DNA of 25,085 bases from Moraxella caviae (GTDB taxonomy: Bacteria; Pseudomonadota; Gammaproteobacteria; Pseudomonadales; Moraxellaceae): contig NZ_MUXU01000062.1 of the NCBI RefSeq assembly GCF_002014985.1, forward strand, positions 1 through 25,085. The letters run 5' to 3'. A program made the translations under genes and the position numbers. The notes beneath the pieces were generated by a model. That model was not told the origin of the DNA. It did not search any database and worked only from the letters and a program-made list of their open reading frames with translations. Each line of letters opens with the position of its first letter. Within the stretch, counting starts at the first letter, position 1. Below are positions 15,057 to 22,820 of the stretch, piece after piece.

Positions 15057-15935
15057 ATGACACAGTTGACAGGTATTTTGCCAGCATTGGTAACACCGTT
15101 TGATAAAAACGATCAAGTAAACTTTGATGAGCTTGGCAAAATCATCGAACATCAGCTAAAAGCAGGCGTGAAAGGTTTTGTGCCTTTAGGTTCAACAGGT
15201 GAATACTACGCTTTGACCAATGAGGAACGCCGACAAATCTTAAAATTTGTCAAAGAAACGGCAGGTGATGCAATGCTGATTGCAGGGGCGAATGGTTCTT
15301 GTACGCGAGAGGTGATTGAGCAAGTGGGGCAGGCAGTAGATGCAGGCTATAATAATTTGCTGATTGCGCCACCTTATTATGCTCTACCAAATCAAAGCGA
15401 ACTGCTGGCACACTATCAGGCTATTTTAAGCACTTTTGAGCACATCAATGTGGTGCTGTACAACTATCCAATCCGCACCAATGTGGAGGTTGGTTTTGAG
15501 GTGTTGGACGTTTTGGCGGATCATCCGCGTGTGATTGGCATTAAAGAAAGTAGCGGTGATTTGGTGCGCGCCATGCAAATCACTGGTCGCTATACCAATA
15601 ACTTTGGGCTGTCTTGTGGTTCTGACGATCAGGCGCTGGACTTTTTCTTGTGGGGTGCAAGCAGCTGGATTTGTGGGCCTGCCAACTGTTTTGTGGAAAA
15701 AACGGTGGAGATTTTTAATCGTGCGACCGCTGGCGATTTGGCAGGTGCACAAGCTGTCATGCGCAAGATTTTCCCTGTGATGCAAAATCTAGAATCTGGC
15801 AAATTTGTCCAAAAAGTCAAGTATGGTGCTGAATTGGCGGGCTTCAAAGTGGGGGCTGCGCGTATGCCTTTACTGCCTTTAACCGAAGCGGAAAAAACAC
15901 AATTTCGTCAAGTGTACGAAGCAGCGATGGCATAA
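15057..15935 (+). CDS. DapA-family lyase, probable 1-pyrroline-4-hydroxy-2-carboxylate deaminase
   Basis: A 292-residue Schiff-base aldolase of the dihydrodipicolinate synthase/N-acetylneuraminate lyase family. It shows PALVTPFD at the N-terminus, the GSTGEYY loop (45-51), Tyr135 in VVLYNYPIRTN and the Schiff-base Lys163 in IGIKESSGD. In hydroxyproline catabolism a DapA homologue deaminates and dehydrates pyrroline-4-hydroxy-2-carboxylate to 2-oxoglutarate semialdehyde. Neighbouring oxidase, aldehyde dehydrogenase and proline-racemase-family genes make this role more likely than lysine synthesis. AGGAG 7 nt before ATG 15057 sets the start. It is the first gene after the plus-strand operator promoter. 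Confidence 0.85.
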   Translation: MTQLTGILPALVTPFDKNDQVNFDELGKIIEHQLKAGVKGFVPLGSTGEYYALTNEERRQILKFVKETAGDAMLIAGANGSCTREVIEQVGQAVDAGYNNLLIAPPYYALPNQSELLAHYQAILSTFEHINVVLYNYPIRTNVEVGFEVLDVLADHPRVIGIKESSGDLVRAMQITGRYTNNFGLSCGSDDQALDFFLWGASSWICGPANCFVEKTVEIFNRATAGDLAGAQAVMRKIFPVMQNLESGKFVQKVKYGAELAGFKVGAARMPLLPLTEAEKTQFRQVYEAAMA

Positions 15936-15994
15936 TGATTGCTTATAATTATTATTCATGACCATCACCCATAAGTGCGTTTGACATAAAGCAG

Positions 15995-16019
15995 CAGCCA
16001 AGGCAGGTGGCTTTGGCTG
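15995..16019 (+). other. Intercistronic hairpin, DapA-like gene to FAD dehydrogenase
   Basis: CAGCCAA (15995-16001) pairs with TTGGCTG (16013-16019) across an 11-nt loop that can pair partly itself. Only three T residues follow, so it is at most a partial terminator in the 167-bp gap. Confidence 0.55.
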
Positions 16020-16102
16020 TTTGCAAGTGCGTATCTGGTGTTTTTAAGATTTGTGAGTTATGGTTATCTGTGCAAAATTCTAGTCATCAAAAGGAGAAAT
16101 TG

Positions 16103-17377
16103 ATGGGAGTAGCAGTTCCAAAAAGCGTTGTCATTGGTGGTGGGATTGTTGGTATTTGCTGTGCTTTGGCATTGCAAAAACAAGGTCATCATGTCAGTGT
16201 CATTGACCCAAAGGTTGCAGGTGATAGCACCGCCAAGTGGAGCTGCGGACAGCTTGCCATTGGTGAGGTTGTGCCATTGTCTAAAAAAGGCATATTGAAA
16301 AAATTGCCCTTTTGGCTGATGAATCAGCAAGGGCCGCTGGCACTGCGCCCATCTGCACTGTTGCCAAATATGCCGTGGTTTATGCGATTTTTGGCGTGCG
16401 CCAATACCCAAAAAATCAACGACATTGCCACTGAGCTAAGCACGCTTACCAGCAGAGTGTATCAAGATTATCACAATCTTTTAGATGGCGACGAGAAGCA
16501 GCTATTTAATTGCAATCCTGTGCTAGAGCTGTTTGACAGCGCAGCCGATATTGAAGCAGAAAAAGAGTATTTGGCACTAAGACAGCGCCTAGGTTTTTCT
16601 TATCAAGTGCTGGATAAATCAGGCATTCATGATTGTGAACCTGCTTTTGCCAAGCGTTTTAATCATGCCTTGTTGTTTGATGATTGGTCAGCGGTGCGCG
16701 ATACCGAAGGTTTTATCAAGGCGCTGACCGAGCGATTTTTGGCAAAGGGCGGTGAGCGCATTTTGGACGAAGCGTGTGAGCTTATAATCCAAGATGCTAA
16801 GGTGAGCGGTGTTCGTCTAGGCGATGGCAGGACATTGGCGGCTGATTTTGTGGTGCTGGCAGCAGGCACAGGTGCAAAACGTTTTTTTGATGTGCTGAGT
16901 ATTTGCGCGCCGCTGGCAAGTGTGGCAGGTTATCAGGTGATTTTGCCAAAGCCAAATGTACAACTTAAACATTCGGTGATTTATTTTAATGGTGGTTTTG
17001 CGATGACACCGATGACGCGAGGATTACAGATTGGCGGGACGATTGAATTTGCTAATGCAGATGCACCGCCAAACTTTGCCAGAGCTAATATTATTTTGAA
17101 TAAAGCACAAAAACTACTACCTGAACTAAACACACACGAGCATGAATTTGGCGTGGGCTATCGTCCGTTTTTGCCAGACACTAAGCCTATCATTGACATC
17201 AGTAAGCGCTTTGGTAATGTGGCGTTGGCGTTTGGTCATGGTCAGCTTGGCTTGACTTTGGGTGCGACCACAGGGATTTTGGTGGCGCAAAAGCTATGTG
17301 CCACACTGCGCCATGACAATCAATCTTGTGATGAAAATTCGGTGGATTTAACCCCATTTCGTGCAGACAGATTTTAG
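16103..17377 (+). CDS. FAD-dependent D-amino acid dehydrogenase (DadA-like), probable cis-4-hydroxy-D-proline dehydrogenase
   Basis: A 424-residue DAO-superfamily flavoprotein. Residues 8-35 form the dinucleotide-binding fold (VVIGGGIVGICCALALQ, acidic residue Asp35 ending the second strand). A typical DadA-like C-terminal segment follows: GYRPFLPDTKPIID, then GHGQLGLTLGATTG, ending FRADRF. In the hydroxyproline pathway such an enzyme oxidises cis-4-hydroxy-D-proline to pyrroline-4-hydroxy-2-carboxylate, probably passing electrons to the respiratory chain. AAGGAG 6 nt before ATG 16103 sets the start; the frame is open upstream but that stretch holds the intercistronic hairpin. D-alanine or D-proline remain possible substrates. 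Confidence 0.85.
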   Translation: MGVAVPKSVVIGGGIVGICCALALQKQGHHVSVIDPKVAGDSTAKWSCGQLAIGEVVPLSKKGILKKLPFWLMNQQGPLALRPSALLPNMPWFMRFLACANTQKINDIATELSTLTSRVYQDYHNLLDGDEKQLFNCNPVLELFDSAADIEAEKEYLALRQRLGFSYQVLDKSGIHDCEPAFAKRFNHALLFDDWSAVRDTEGFIKALTERFLAKGGERILDEACELIIQDAKVSGVRLGDGRTLAADFVVLAAGTGAKRFFDVLSICAPLASVAGYQVILPKPNVQLKHSVIYFNGGFAMTPMTRGLQIGGTIEFANADAPPNFARANIILNKAQKLLPELNTHEHEFGVGYRPFLPDTKPIIDISKRFGNVALAFGHGQLGLTLGATTGILVAQKLCATLRHDNQSCDENSVDLTPFRADRF

Positions 17378-17405
17378 TAAAAGATGGCACGGCAACGTGT
17401 AGAAT

Positions 17406-17438
17406 AAGCCATATGGCTTGATGTGATTTTGGTATAAT
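17406..17438 (+). promoter_or_regulatory. Palindrome and extended -10 promoter before the aldehyde dehydrogenase gene
   Basis: A perfect 14-bp palindrome AAGCCATATGGCTT (17406-17419) is followed by an extended -10 element, TGG then TATAAT (17430-17438). The -35 is poor. The aldehyde dehydrogenase gene may therefore have its own promoter inside the operon. Confidence 0.5.
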
Positions 17439-17508
17439 TTTGCAAATTTTATGAGTTTGGTTTTTGATAGGTAATATCGCAAAACCAACCACCACACAAG
17501 GAGTAATC

Positions 17509-19005
17509 ATGACTACAAAATCTACTTATCCGCTTGGCGATTATCAAAAACTCTACATCAACGGTGCGTGGGTGTCGCCCACAGATGGTGCGACTTTTGA
17601 GAGTATCAACCCTTATGATGAAAGCGTGATTACGCACATCGCCAAAGCCAGCCAAGATGATGCACTACAGGCGGTGCAGGCGGCTCGTCACGCCTTTGAT
17701 GATGGCGAGTGGTGCACGCTTAGTGGTAAGGAACGTGCGGCTTATCTGCGTGCCATCGCTGCTAAAATTCATGAAAATCTTGAGTATTTGGCGTATTTAG
17801 AAGTGCTGGATAATGGCAAGCCGATTGACGAAGCACGCTGGGATATTGCGGATACGGCAGGCTGTTTCGAGTTTTATGCTCAGCTGGCAGAAGAGCTTGA
17901 CGACACTGCCGAAACGCCAGTAGTGCTGTCTGATGAGCGCTTTGACAGTGTGGCAAGGCGTGAAGCTGTGGGCGTGGCGGTTGCCATCATTCCTTGGAAT
18001 TATCCGATGTTGATGGCGGCTTGGAAAGTTGCGCCAGCGTTGGCAGCAGGCTGTACAATGGTGCTAAAGCCTGCCGAAGCCACGTCTATGACCGCCATTG
18101 AGCTTGGGCGCATTGCTGAAAAAGTCGGCTTGCCAAAGGGTGTGCTGAACATTGTCACAGGTTTTGGTAGTGAGCTTGGCGATGTGCTGACTACGCATCC
18201 TGATGTGGATAAGGTGGCATTTACAGGCAGTGTGCCAGTGGGCAAGCACATCATGCAAAAGGCGGCAAGCAATGTGAAAAATTTAAGCCTTGAGCTTGGT
18301 GGCAAGTCTGCTTTTGTGGTGTTTGACGACAGCGACATTGAGCAGGCGGTGGAGTGGATTTTGTTTGGGATTTTTTGGAATCAGGGACAAGTTTGCTCGG
18401 CGACATCACGCCTACTGATACAAAATGGCATTTATGATAAACTGATGGACAGACTTGTTGCAGAAGCAAAAAACATTCGCATGGGTAGCGGATTGGACAT
18501 TGGCGTAAAACTTGGGCCTTTGGTGAATGAAAAACAGTACCGCAGCGTGCTAAGCGCCATCAACAAAGCACAGGCGGACGGCATTCACATGGCGACAGGT
18601 GGCAAGGCTGACTTTGTCAAGGGCTATTTTGTTGCACCGACCATTTTTACCGACGTGCCAACCGACCATGAATTATGGACGACAGAGGTTTTCGGGCCAG
18701 TGCTTGCGGTCAGACGTTTTGATGATGAGGCCGAAGCGATTCGTCTTGCCAATGATTCGCAATTTGGGCTGGCGGCAGCGGTGATGTCGGCAGATGATGC
18801 GCGCTGTCAGCGAGTGGCAAGGGCATTTTGTGCAGGCATTGTGTGGATCAACTGCTCGCAGCCAACCTTCACCGAAGCGCCTTGGGGTGGCTACAAGCAA
18901 TCAGGGATTGGGCGCGAGCTTGGCGAATGGGGGCTAAACAACTACCTAGAAACCAAGCAAATCACACGCTATCACAGCCAGCAGGCATGGGGCTGGTATT
19001 TGTAG
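17509..19005 (+). CDS. NAD(P)-dependent aldehyde dehydrogenase, probable 2-oxoglutarate-semialdehyde dehydrogenase
   Basis: A 498-residue ALDH with a complete active site: Asn164 in IIPWNYPML, general base Glu262 in LSLELGGKS and nucleophile Cys296 in NQGQVCSATSR. The IFWNQGQVCSATSRLL block and the VFDDSDIEQAVEWILFG stretch resemble betaine/aminoaldehyde dehydrogenases. Context instead predicts oxidation of 2-oxoglutarate semialdehyde to 2-oxoglutarate, the last step of hydroxyproline breakdown. Either substrate class is possible, and the identity of this gene is the least certain step of the pathway. AAGGAG 5 nt before ATG 17509 sets the start. Confidence 0.88.
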   Translation: MTTKSTYPLGDYQKLYINGAWVSPTDGATFESINPYDESVITHIAKASQDDALQAVQAARHAFDDGEWCTLSGKERAAYLRAIAAKIHENLEYLAYLEVLDNGKPIDEARWDIADTAGCFEFYAQLAEELDDTAETPVVLSDERFDSVARREAVGVAVAIIPWNYPMLMAAWKVAPALAAGCTMVLKPAEATSMTAIELGRIAEKVGLPKGVLNIVTGFGSELGDVLTTHPDVDKVAFTGSVPVGKHIMQKAASNVKNLSLELGGKSAFVVFDDSDIEQAVEWILFGIFWNQGQVCSATSRLLIQNGIYDKLMDRLVAEAKNIRMGSGLDIGVKLGPLVNEKQYRSVLSAINKAQADGIHMATGGKADFVKGYFVAPTIFTDVPTDHELWTTEVFGPVLAVRRFDDEAEAIRLANDSQFGLAAAVMSADDARCQRVARAFCAGIVWINCSQPTFTEAPWGGYKQSGIGRELGEWGLNNYLETKQITRYHSQQAWGWYL

Positions 19006-19023
19006 GTTGGCTCTTTTTAATTT

Positions 19024-19049
19024 TTGCCGTATCAATACAAATACGGCAA
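19024..19049 (+). other. Intercistronic hairpin, aldehyde dehydrogenase to epimerase
   Basis: TTGCCGTAT (19024-19032) pairs perfectly with ATACGGCAA (19041-19049), with an 8-nt loop. No T-run follows, so it is more likely an mRNA stability or processing element than a terminator. Confidence 0.6.
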
Positions 19050-19092
19050 GACAGATACAACAAGTGGAATAAATAAAGCAAGGAGCAAAATA

Positions 19093-20127
19093 ATGCGCTG
19101 GCAAAAAACTTTACAGCTCGTGGACGTTCATTGCGAAGGTGAGGTGGGCAAGGTTATCACAGGTGGTGTGCTAAATATCCCTGGCGCGAGTATTTTGGAT
19201 AAGCTGAATTATCTAAATGATGTGGACGACAGCCTAAGGCGGTTTGTGATTTGTGAGCCGCGAGGCAGTCTTGCAATGTCGGTCAATCTGCTATTGCCAC
19301 CAGTTCACCCAGAGGCGGATGCGGCTTTTGTGATATTTCAAGCGGATAAAACTCACCCTATGTCGGGCAGTAACAGTATTTGTGTGGTGACGGCTCTGCT
19401 GGAGCTTGGTATGGTGCCTGTGCAAGAGCCTATCACCAACGTGGTGCTAGAAACGGCTGTTGGCCTGGTGCGTGCGCAGGCGCATTGCAAAGATGGCCGC
19501 TGCCAGAGTGTGACTTTGACAATGACACCGAGCTTTGCAGAGCGTTTGGATTTTAGTTTTGACAGCCCAACTTTTGGCAAAATCACGCTGGATATTGCGT
19601 TTGGCGGCGTGTTTTATGGCTTGGTGGACGTATCGCAAATAAATCTTGCGCTCGCGTCACAAAACGCTAGACAGCTTGCTGACGCTGGGGCGATTTTATG
19701 TCGTGAGCTTAATGCAGCAATATCGGTCTGCCACCCAGAGTATCCGTCCATTAATCATATTGCTTATGTGATGTTTAGAAATACGCTGGATGCGCATACG
19801 GTGCAAACTTGCACCACACTACCACCTGGGCGCATAGATCGCTCACCGTGTGGCACGGGCAGCTCGGCAAACTTGGCGACTTTAGCAGCGCGTGGATTGG
19901 TGAAAAAGGGCGATGTGCTGACTTCGCGCTCAACCATCGGTGGTGAGTTTGCTGTGCGCTATCATGATGATGTGATGGTGGGTGACAGACATGCTATCGT
20001 GCCTCAGGTGACGGGTAGGGCATGGGTGTACGGCATTCATCAGCTGGGTATAGATCCAGACGACCCTTTGGCGCAAGGTTTTATGCTGAGTGATACTTGG
20101 GGTGAATTTACTAAACTGTCTAAGTAG
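19093..20127 (+). CDS. Proline racemase superfamily protein, probable 4-hydroxyproline 2-epimerase (Ser/Cys type)
   Basis: A 344-residue proline-racemase-fold enzyme. It has the N-terminal DVHCEGEVGKVITGG block (11-25), the first catalytic loop HPMSGSNSIC (88-97) and the second catalytic loop DRSPCGTGSS (249-258). In classic proline racemases and hydroxyproline epimerases both loops supply a Cys acid/base. Here the first is Ser91 and only the second, Cys253, is Cys. Superfamily members with altered pairs include epimerases and trans-3-hydroxyproline dehydratases, so activity must be inferred from context: epimerisation of trans-4-hydroxy-L-proline to cis-4-hydroxy-D-proline, feeding the DadA-like enzyme. 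AAGGAG 7 nt before ATG 19093 sets the start. It ends the catabolic run, with a strong terminator. Confidence 0.85.
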   Translation: MRWQKTLQLVDVHCEGEVGKVITGGVLNIPGASILDKLNYLNDVDDSLRRFVICEPRGSLAMSVNLLLPPVHPEADAAFVIFQADKTHPMSGSNSICVVTALLELGMVPVQEPITNVVLETAVGLVRAQAHCKDGRCQSVTLTMTPSFAERLDFSFDSPTFGKITLDIAFGGVFYGLVDVSQINLALASQNARQLADAGAILCRELNAAISVCHPEYPSINHIAYVMFRNTLDAHTVQTCTTLPPGRIDRSPCGTGSSANLATLAARGLVKKGDVLTSRSTIGGEFAVRYHDDVMVGDRHAIVPQVTGRAWVYGIHQLGIDPDDPLAQGFMLSDTWGEFTKLSK

Positions 20128-20138
20128 GATAAATCCAT

Positions 20139-20168
20139 AAGCCAAGCATGAAAGTGCTTGGCTTTTTT
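20139..20168 (+). terminator. Rho-independent terminator of the hydroxyproline operon
   Basis: A perfect 10-bp stem (AAGCCAAGCA at 20139-20148, complement at 20155-20164) with a 6-nt loop and six T residues. It separates the enzyme genes from the regulator gene. Confidence 0.9.
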
Positions 20169-20197
20169 GTTGTTTGCTTATATAATTTGTGTGTATT

Positions 20198-20207
20198 TTG
20201 TGTACAA
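20198..20207. promoter_or_regulatory. Degenerate GntR-type operator before gntR
   Basis: TTGTGTACAA differs at one base from the TTGTATACAA operator core and lies about 120 bp before the regulator start, suggesting weak autoregulation. The promoter here is not clear. Confidence 0.4.
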
Positions 20208-20328
20208 TATTGTTTAAAATCCAGTCTGCAGCTTTTTATAAAATTTATGGTTGCTTATGGATTTTTATCAATATTAACCAATGTTTGATTTACACTTAAC
20301 CAAATAAAACAATCTATTAGCCGATACC

Positions 20329-21066
20329 ATGCCACAACTAAGTCCACCCACCAAGCCAGCCGCCAAAACCACAAACGATAAAAAACGCCACAGTGGTACT
20401 TATGTGTATGAGCGGCTGCGCGAACAGATTTTAAGGCTGATTCTAAAGCCAAATACGCAGCTTGATGAGATTTCATTGGCGGAGCGTTTTGGTGTTTCGC
20501 GCTCGCCAGTGCGAGATGCGTTGGCAAGGCTTGTGGCGGACGGTTTGGCGAGTACGTTGCCAAATCGTAGTACGGTGGTATCGTCATTTCATATTGAGGA
20601 ATTTCCACAGTACATTGCTGCACTGGATTTACTACAGCGTGCGACCACGCGCCTTGCTGCCATGCAGCGCACCGATGAGGAGTTGGCAGAAATGATGGCG
20701 GTGAACGATTGCTACATCGCTGCTGCCAAGCGTCGCGATTTTCATGAGATGTTTGAGGAAAATAAGCGGTTTCACATCTTGGTGGCGCAAGCTGGCAAAA
20801 ACGACTATCTGGCAGCGCACTATACCAAGCTATTAGATGAAGGGCAGCGGCTGTTGTATGTGCAGTTTGATTATTTGGTGCAAAATTTTGATGAGCAAGT
20901 GTTAGAAAAAGACCACGATGGTTTACTTGTGGCAATCAGCCAGCAGGATGCTGACCTCGCTGAACGCATGGCGCATGAGCATACATTGCTGTTTCAGCGA
21001 CGGTTTTTGGACTATATGGGGCAAAACTCACTGTACGGCATGGCGGTAGAAATGCCAAATTTGTGA
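20329..21066 (+). CDS. GntR-family regulator with FCD domain
   Basis: A 245-residue regulator. Residues about 23-90 form a GntR winged helix (TYVYERLREQILRLILKP, then LAERFGVSRSPVRDALARL). About 95-225 form an all-helical FCD ligand domain in which Asp100, His149, His196 and His218 are candidate metal/ligand residues. It lies between the catabolic genes and the symporter, and GTATAC palindromes at three flanking promoters are its likely operators. Their positions over or just after the -10 elements imply repression relieved by a pathway compound, possibly hydroxyproline or an intermediate. A basic N-terminal tail of about 22 residues precedes the HTH. The start ATG lacks a clear Shine-Dalgarno, so a downstream start is possible. 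Confidence 0.9.
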   Translation: MPQLSPPTKPAAKTTNDKKRHSGTYVYERLREQILRLILKPNTQLDEISLAERFGVSRSPVRDALARLVADGLASTLPNRSTVVSSFHIEEFPQYIAALDLLQRATTRLAAMQRTDEELAEMMAVNDCYIAAAKRRDFHEMFEENKRFHILVAQAGKNDYLAAHYTKLLDEGQRLLYVQFDYLVQNFDEQVLEKDHDGLLVAISQQDADLAERMAHEHTLLFQRRFLDYMGQNSLYGMAVEMPNL

Positions 21067-21092
21067 GTGTTTTGCCAAATTTGGAAGAAATT

Positions 21093-21126
21093 AAACAGCA
21101 CAAGTATGAACTTGTGCTGTTTTTTT
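21093..21126 (+). terminator. Rho-independent terminator of gntR
   Basis: A perfect 13-bp stem (AAACAGCACAAGT at 21093-21105, complement at 21110-21122) with a 4-nt loop ATGA and a T-run to 21126. Confidence 0.92.
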
Positions 21127-21195
21127 AATGCTGATGATTTATTCTTAGGGTTTGTTATTTTGATAGCGTTGAAGCGGTTAATAAAAAAGTATTCA

Positions 21196-21211
21196 TTTTT
21201 GTATACAAAAA
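21196..21211. promoter_or_regulatory. GntR-type operator upstream of the symporter -35
   Basis: A perfect 16-bp palindrome, TTTTTGTATACAAAAA, centred 39 bp upstream of the GTATAC site at 21238. The strongest palindrome of the set. Confidence 0.7.
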
Positions 21212-21224
21212 TATCATTTGGTAC

Positions 21225-21253
21225 TTGACTTGATTATGTATACAATATAGAAT
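21225..21253 (+). promoter_or_regulatory. Symporter promoter with internal GntR-type operator
   Basis: TTGACT (21225-21230), a 17-bp spacer and TAGAAT (21248-21253). A TGTATACA-centred operator (21235-21246) fills the spacer, so regulator binding should block RNA polymerase. Confidence 0.65.
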
Positions 21254-21331
21254 TCAATTAAGTAGACATATATGGATATTTATCAACCATAATGGCATTA
21301 TATGCTTTTGGCATGAACAAGGAGTAATGAC

Positions 21332-22771
21332 ATGGAGCAGCTGATAGGCACGATTGCAGGCTATCTGTGGAGTGATGCACTGGTGTATTTGGCACTAGGT
21401 GTGGGTTTGTATTTTACGGTTGCAACCAAAGGCGTGCAGTTACGTTATCTGGGTGAAATGCTGCGATTATTGCGCGAAAAACCTAGTCATGAGACAGGTG
21501 GCATTAGTCCGTTTCAGGCGTTTTGTATGGCATTGTCTGGGCGTATTGGTACGGGCAATATAGTCGGTGTCGCGACAGCTATCGCTGCTGGAGGCCCAGG
21601 TGCGGTGCTGTGGATGGTGGCCATGGGTGTGCTGGGCGGTGCTAGTGCTTTTGCCGAATCAACCTTGGCACAGCTCTACAAAACCAAAGATGCTGCAGGT
21701 GATGACAAGCAGCGTTTTCGCGGTGGTATCCCTTATTATATTGAGATTGGGCTTGGACAAAAGTGGCTGGCGTGCATAGCGGCAGCGGTGGTGCTGGTGT
21801 GTTATAGCTTTTTAATCCCAAGCGTGCAGTCAAACACCATCGCAGCTGCATTGGGTGATACAGCAGGCATCAGCACGCTGATGACAGCGGTTGTGCTGAC
21901 AGTACTCACTGCTTGGTTGATTTTTGGCGGTGTTGGACGCATTGCCAAGGCGGCAGATAAAATCGTACCAATTATGTCGGTGATTTATGTAGGTATGACG
22001 TTTGCATTGCTGTTTTTAAATGCGCCACAAATTCCTGCAACCGTGGCATTGATTGTCAAAAGTGCATTTGGCATGGACGCGGTATTTGGTGGTATTGTCG
22101 GACAGGCGGTGTCTTGGGGTGTGCGCCGAGCGGTATTTTCAAGCGCGGCAGGCGCAGGCGAGGCGACATTTAGCTCGGCAGCGGCAGGCGTGAGCCATCC
22201 TGTCAAGCAGGGTTTGGTACAGGCATTTTCTATCTATGTGGATACAGTGATTGTCTGTACAGCGACCGGCGTGATGATTTTAATCACAGGCAATTATAAT
22301 GTCGCCGCTGCTGATGGAGCGATGCTGGTTGAGTATATTCCAGGTGTGGCAGCGAGTGGTGTGTGGGTGCAAATGGCGGTGTCTACTGCGTTTAGTCAGT
22401 TTGGCAGCTGGTTTGTGGCAGTGTCGGCGGTGCTTTTTGCGTTTACGTCAATTTTGGCGTATTACTATGTGGCCGAAACCGCGCTCAGTTATTTTGATCA
22501 AAAGCGTCAGCATAAGTTTTGGTATTTGCTGCTAAAAGCGGTATTTTTAGCAACGGTGTTTTTGGGTGCGGTACAGTCCGCAGCGCTGGCATGGGGGTTG
22601 GGTGATATTGCCTTTGGTTTGATGAGTTATATCAATTTGGTGGTGATTGTGCTTTTGACCAAACCTGTGGTGCGTGCGCTTATGGACTATGATGCTCAGC
22701 GAAAGACAGGCGCAGACCCAGTTTTTCGTCAGCAACACACCCAAATCAAAGGCGCAGACTTTTGGCAGTGA
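21332..22771 (+). CDS. AGCS-family sodium:amino acid (alanine/glycine) symporter
   Basis: A 479-residue polytopic inner-membrane transporter. It carries the family signature around residues 70-94 (SGRIGTGNIVGVATA, then AAGGPGAVLWM), followed by AFAESTLAQLYK and GGIPYYIE, and about ten hydrophobic segments to the C-terminus. Characterised members import alanine or glycine with Na+. The promoter operators and adjacency to the regulator suggest it imports the substrate of this cluster. That could be hydroxyproline (not a described AGCS substrate as far as I know), alanine or beta-alanine. AAGGAG 7 nt before ATG 21332 sets the start over an out-of-frame ATG at 21327. Confidence 0.93.
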   Translation: MEQLIGTIAGYLWSDALVYLALGVGLYFTVATKGVQLRYLGEMLRLLREKPSHETGGISPFQAFCMALSGRIGTGNIVGVATAIAAGGPGAVLWMVAMGVLGGASAFAESTLAQLYKTKDAAGDDKQRFRGGIPYYIEIGLGQKWLACIAAAVVLVCYSFLIPSVQSNTIAAALGDTAGISTLMTAVVLTVLTAWLIFGGVGRIAKAADKIVPIMSVIYVGMTFALLFLNAPQIPATVALIVKSAFGMDAVFGGIVGQAVSWGVRRAVFSSAAGAGEATFSSAAAGVSHPVKQGLVQAFSIYVDTVIVCTATGVMILITGNYNVAAADGAMLVEYIPGVAASGVWVQMAVSTAFSQFGSWFVAVSAVLFAFTSILAYYYVAETALSYFDQKRQHKFWYLLLKAVFLATVFLGAVQSAALAWGLGDIAFGLMSYINLVVIVLLTKPVVRALMDYDAQRKTGADPVFRQQHTQIKGADFWQ

Positions 22772-22820
22772 TTACTAAGTTGTATAAACCTACATACTTG
22801 GGCGTGCTAACGACCATGCC

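Noticed and set aside
15057..15935. Lysine-biosynthesis dapA
   Set aside because: The Schiff-base lysine and fold agree, but the gene sits in an operon with hydroxyproline enzymes behind a GntR operator, so the deaminase role is favoured.
20255..20935. A 226-residue open frame opposite gntR
   Set aside because: It is the complement of a clear GntR/FCD gene, has biased His/Pro/Gln composition and no family features.
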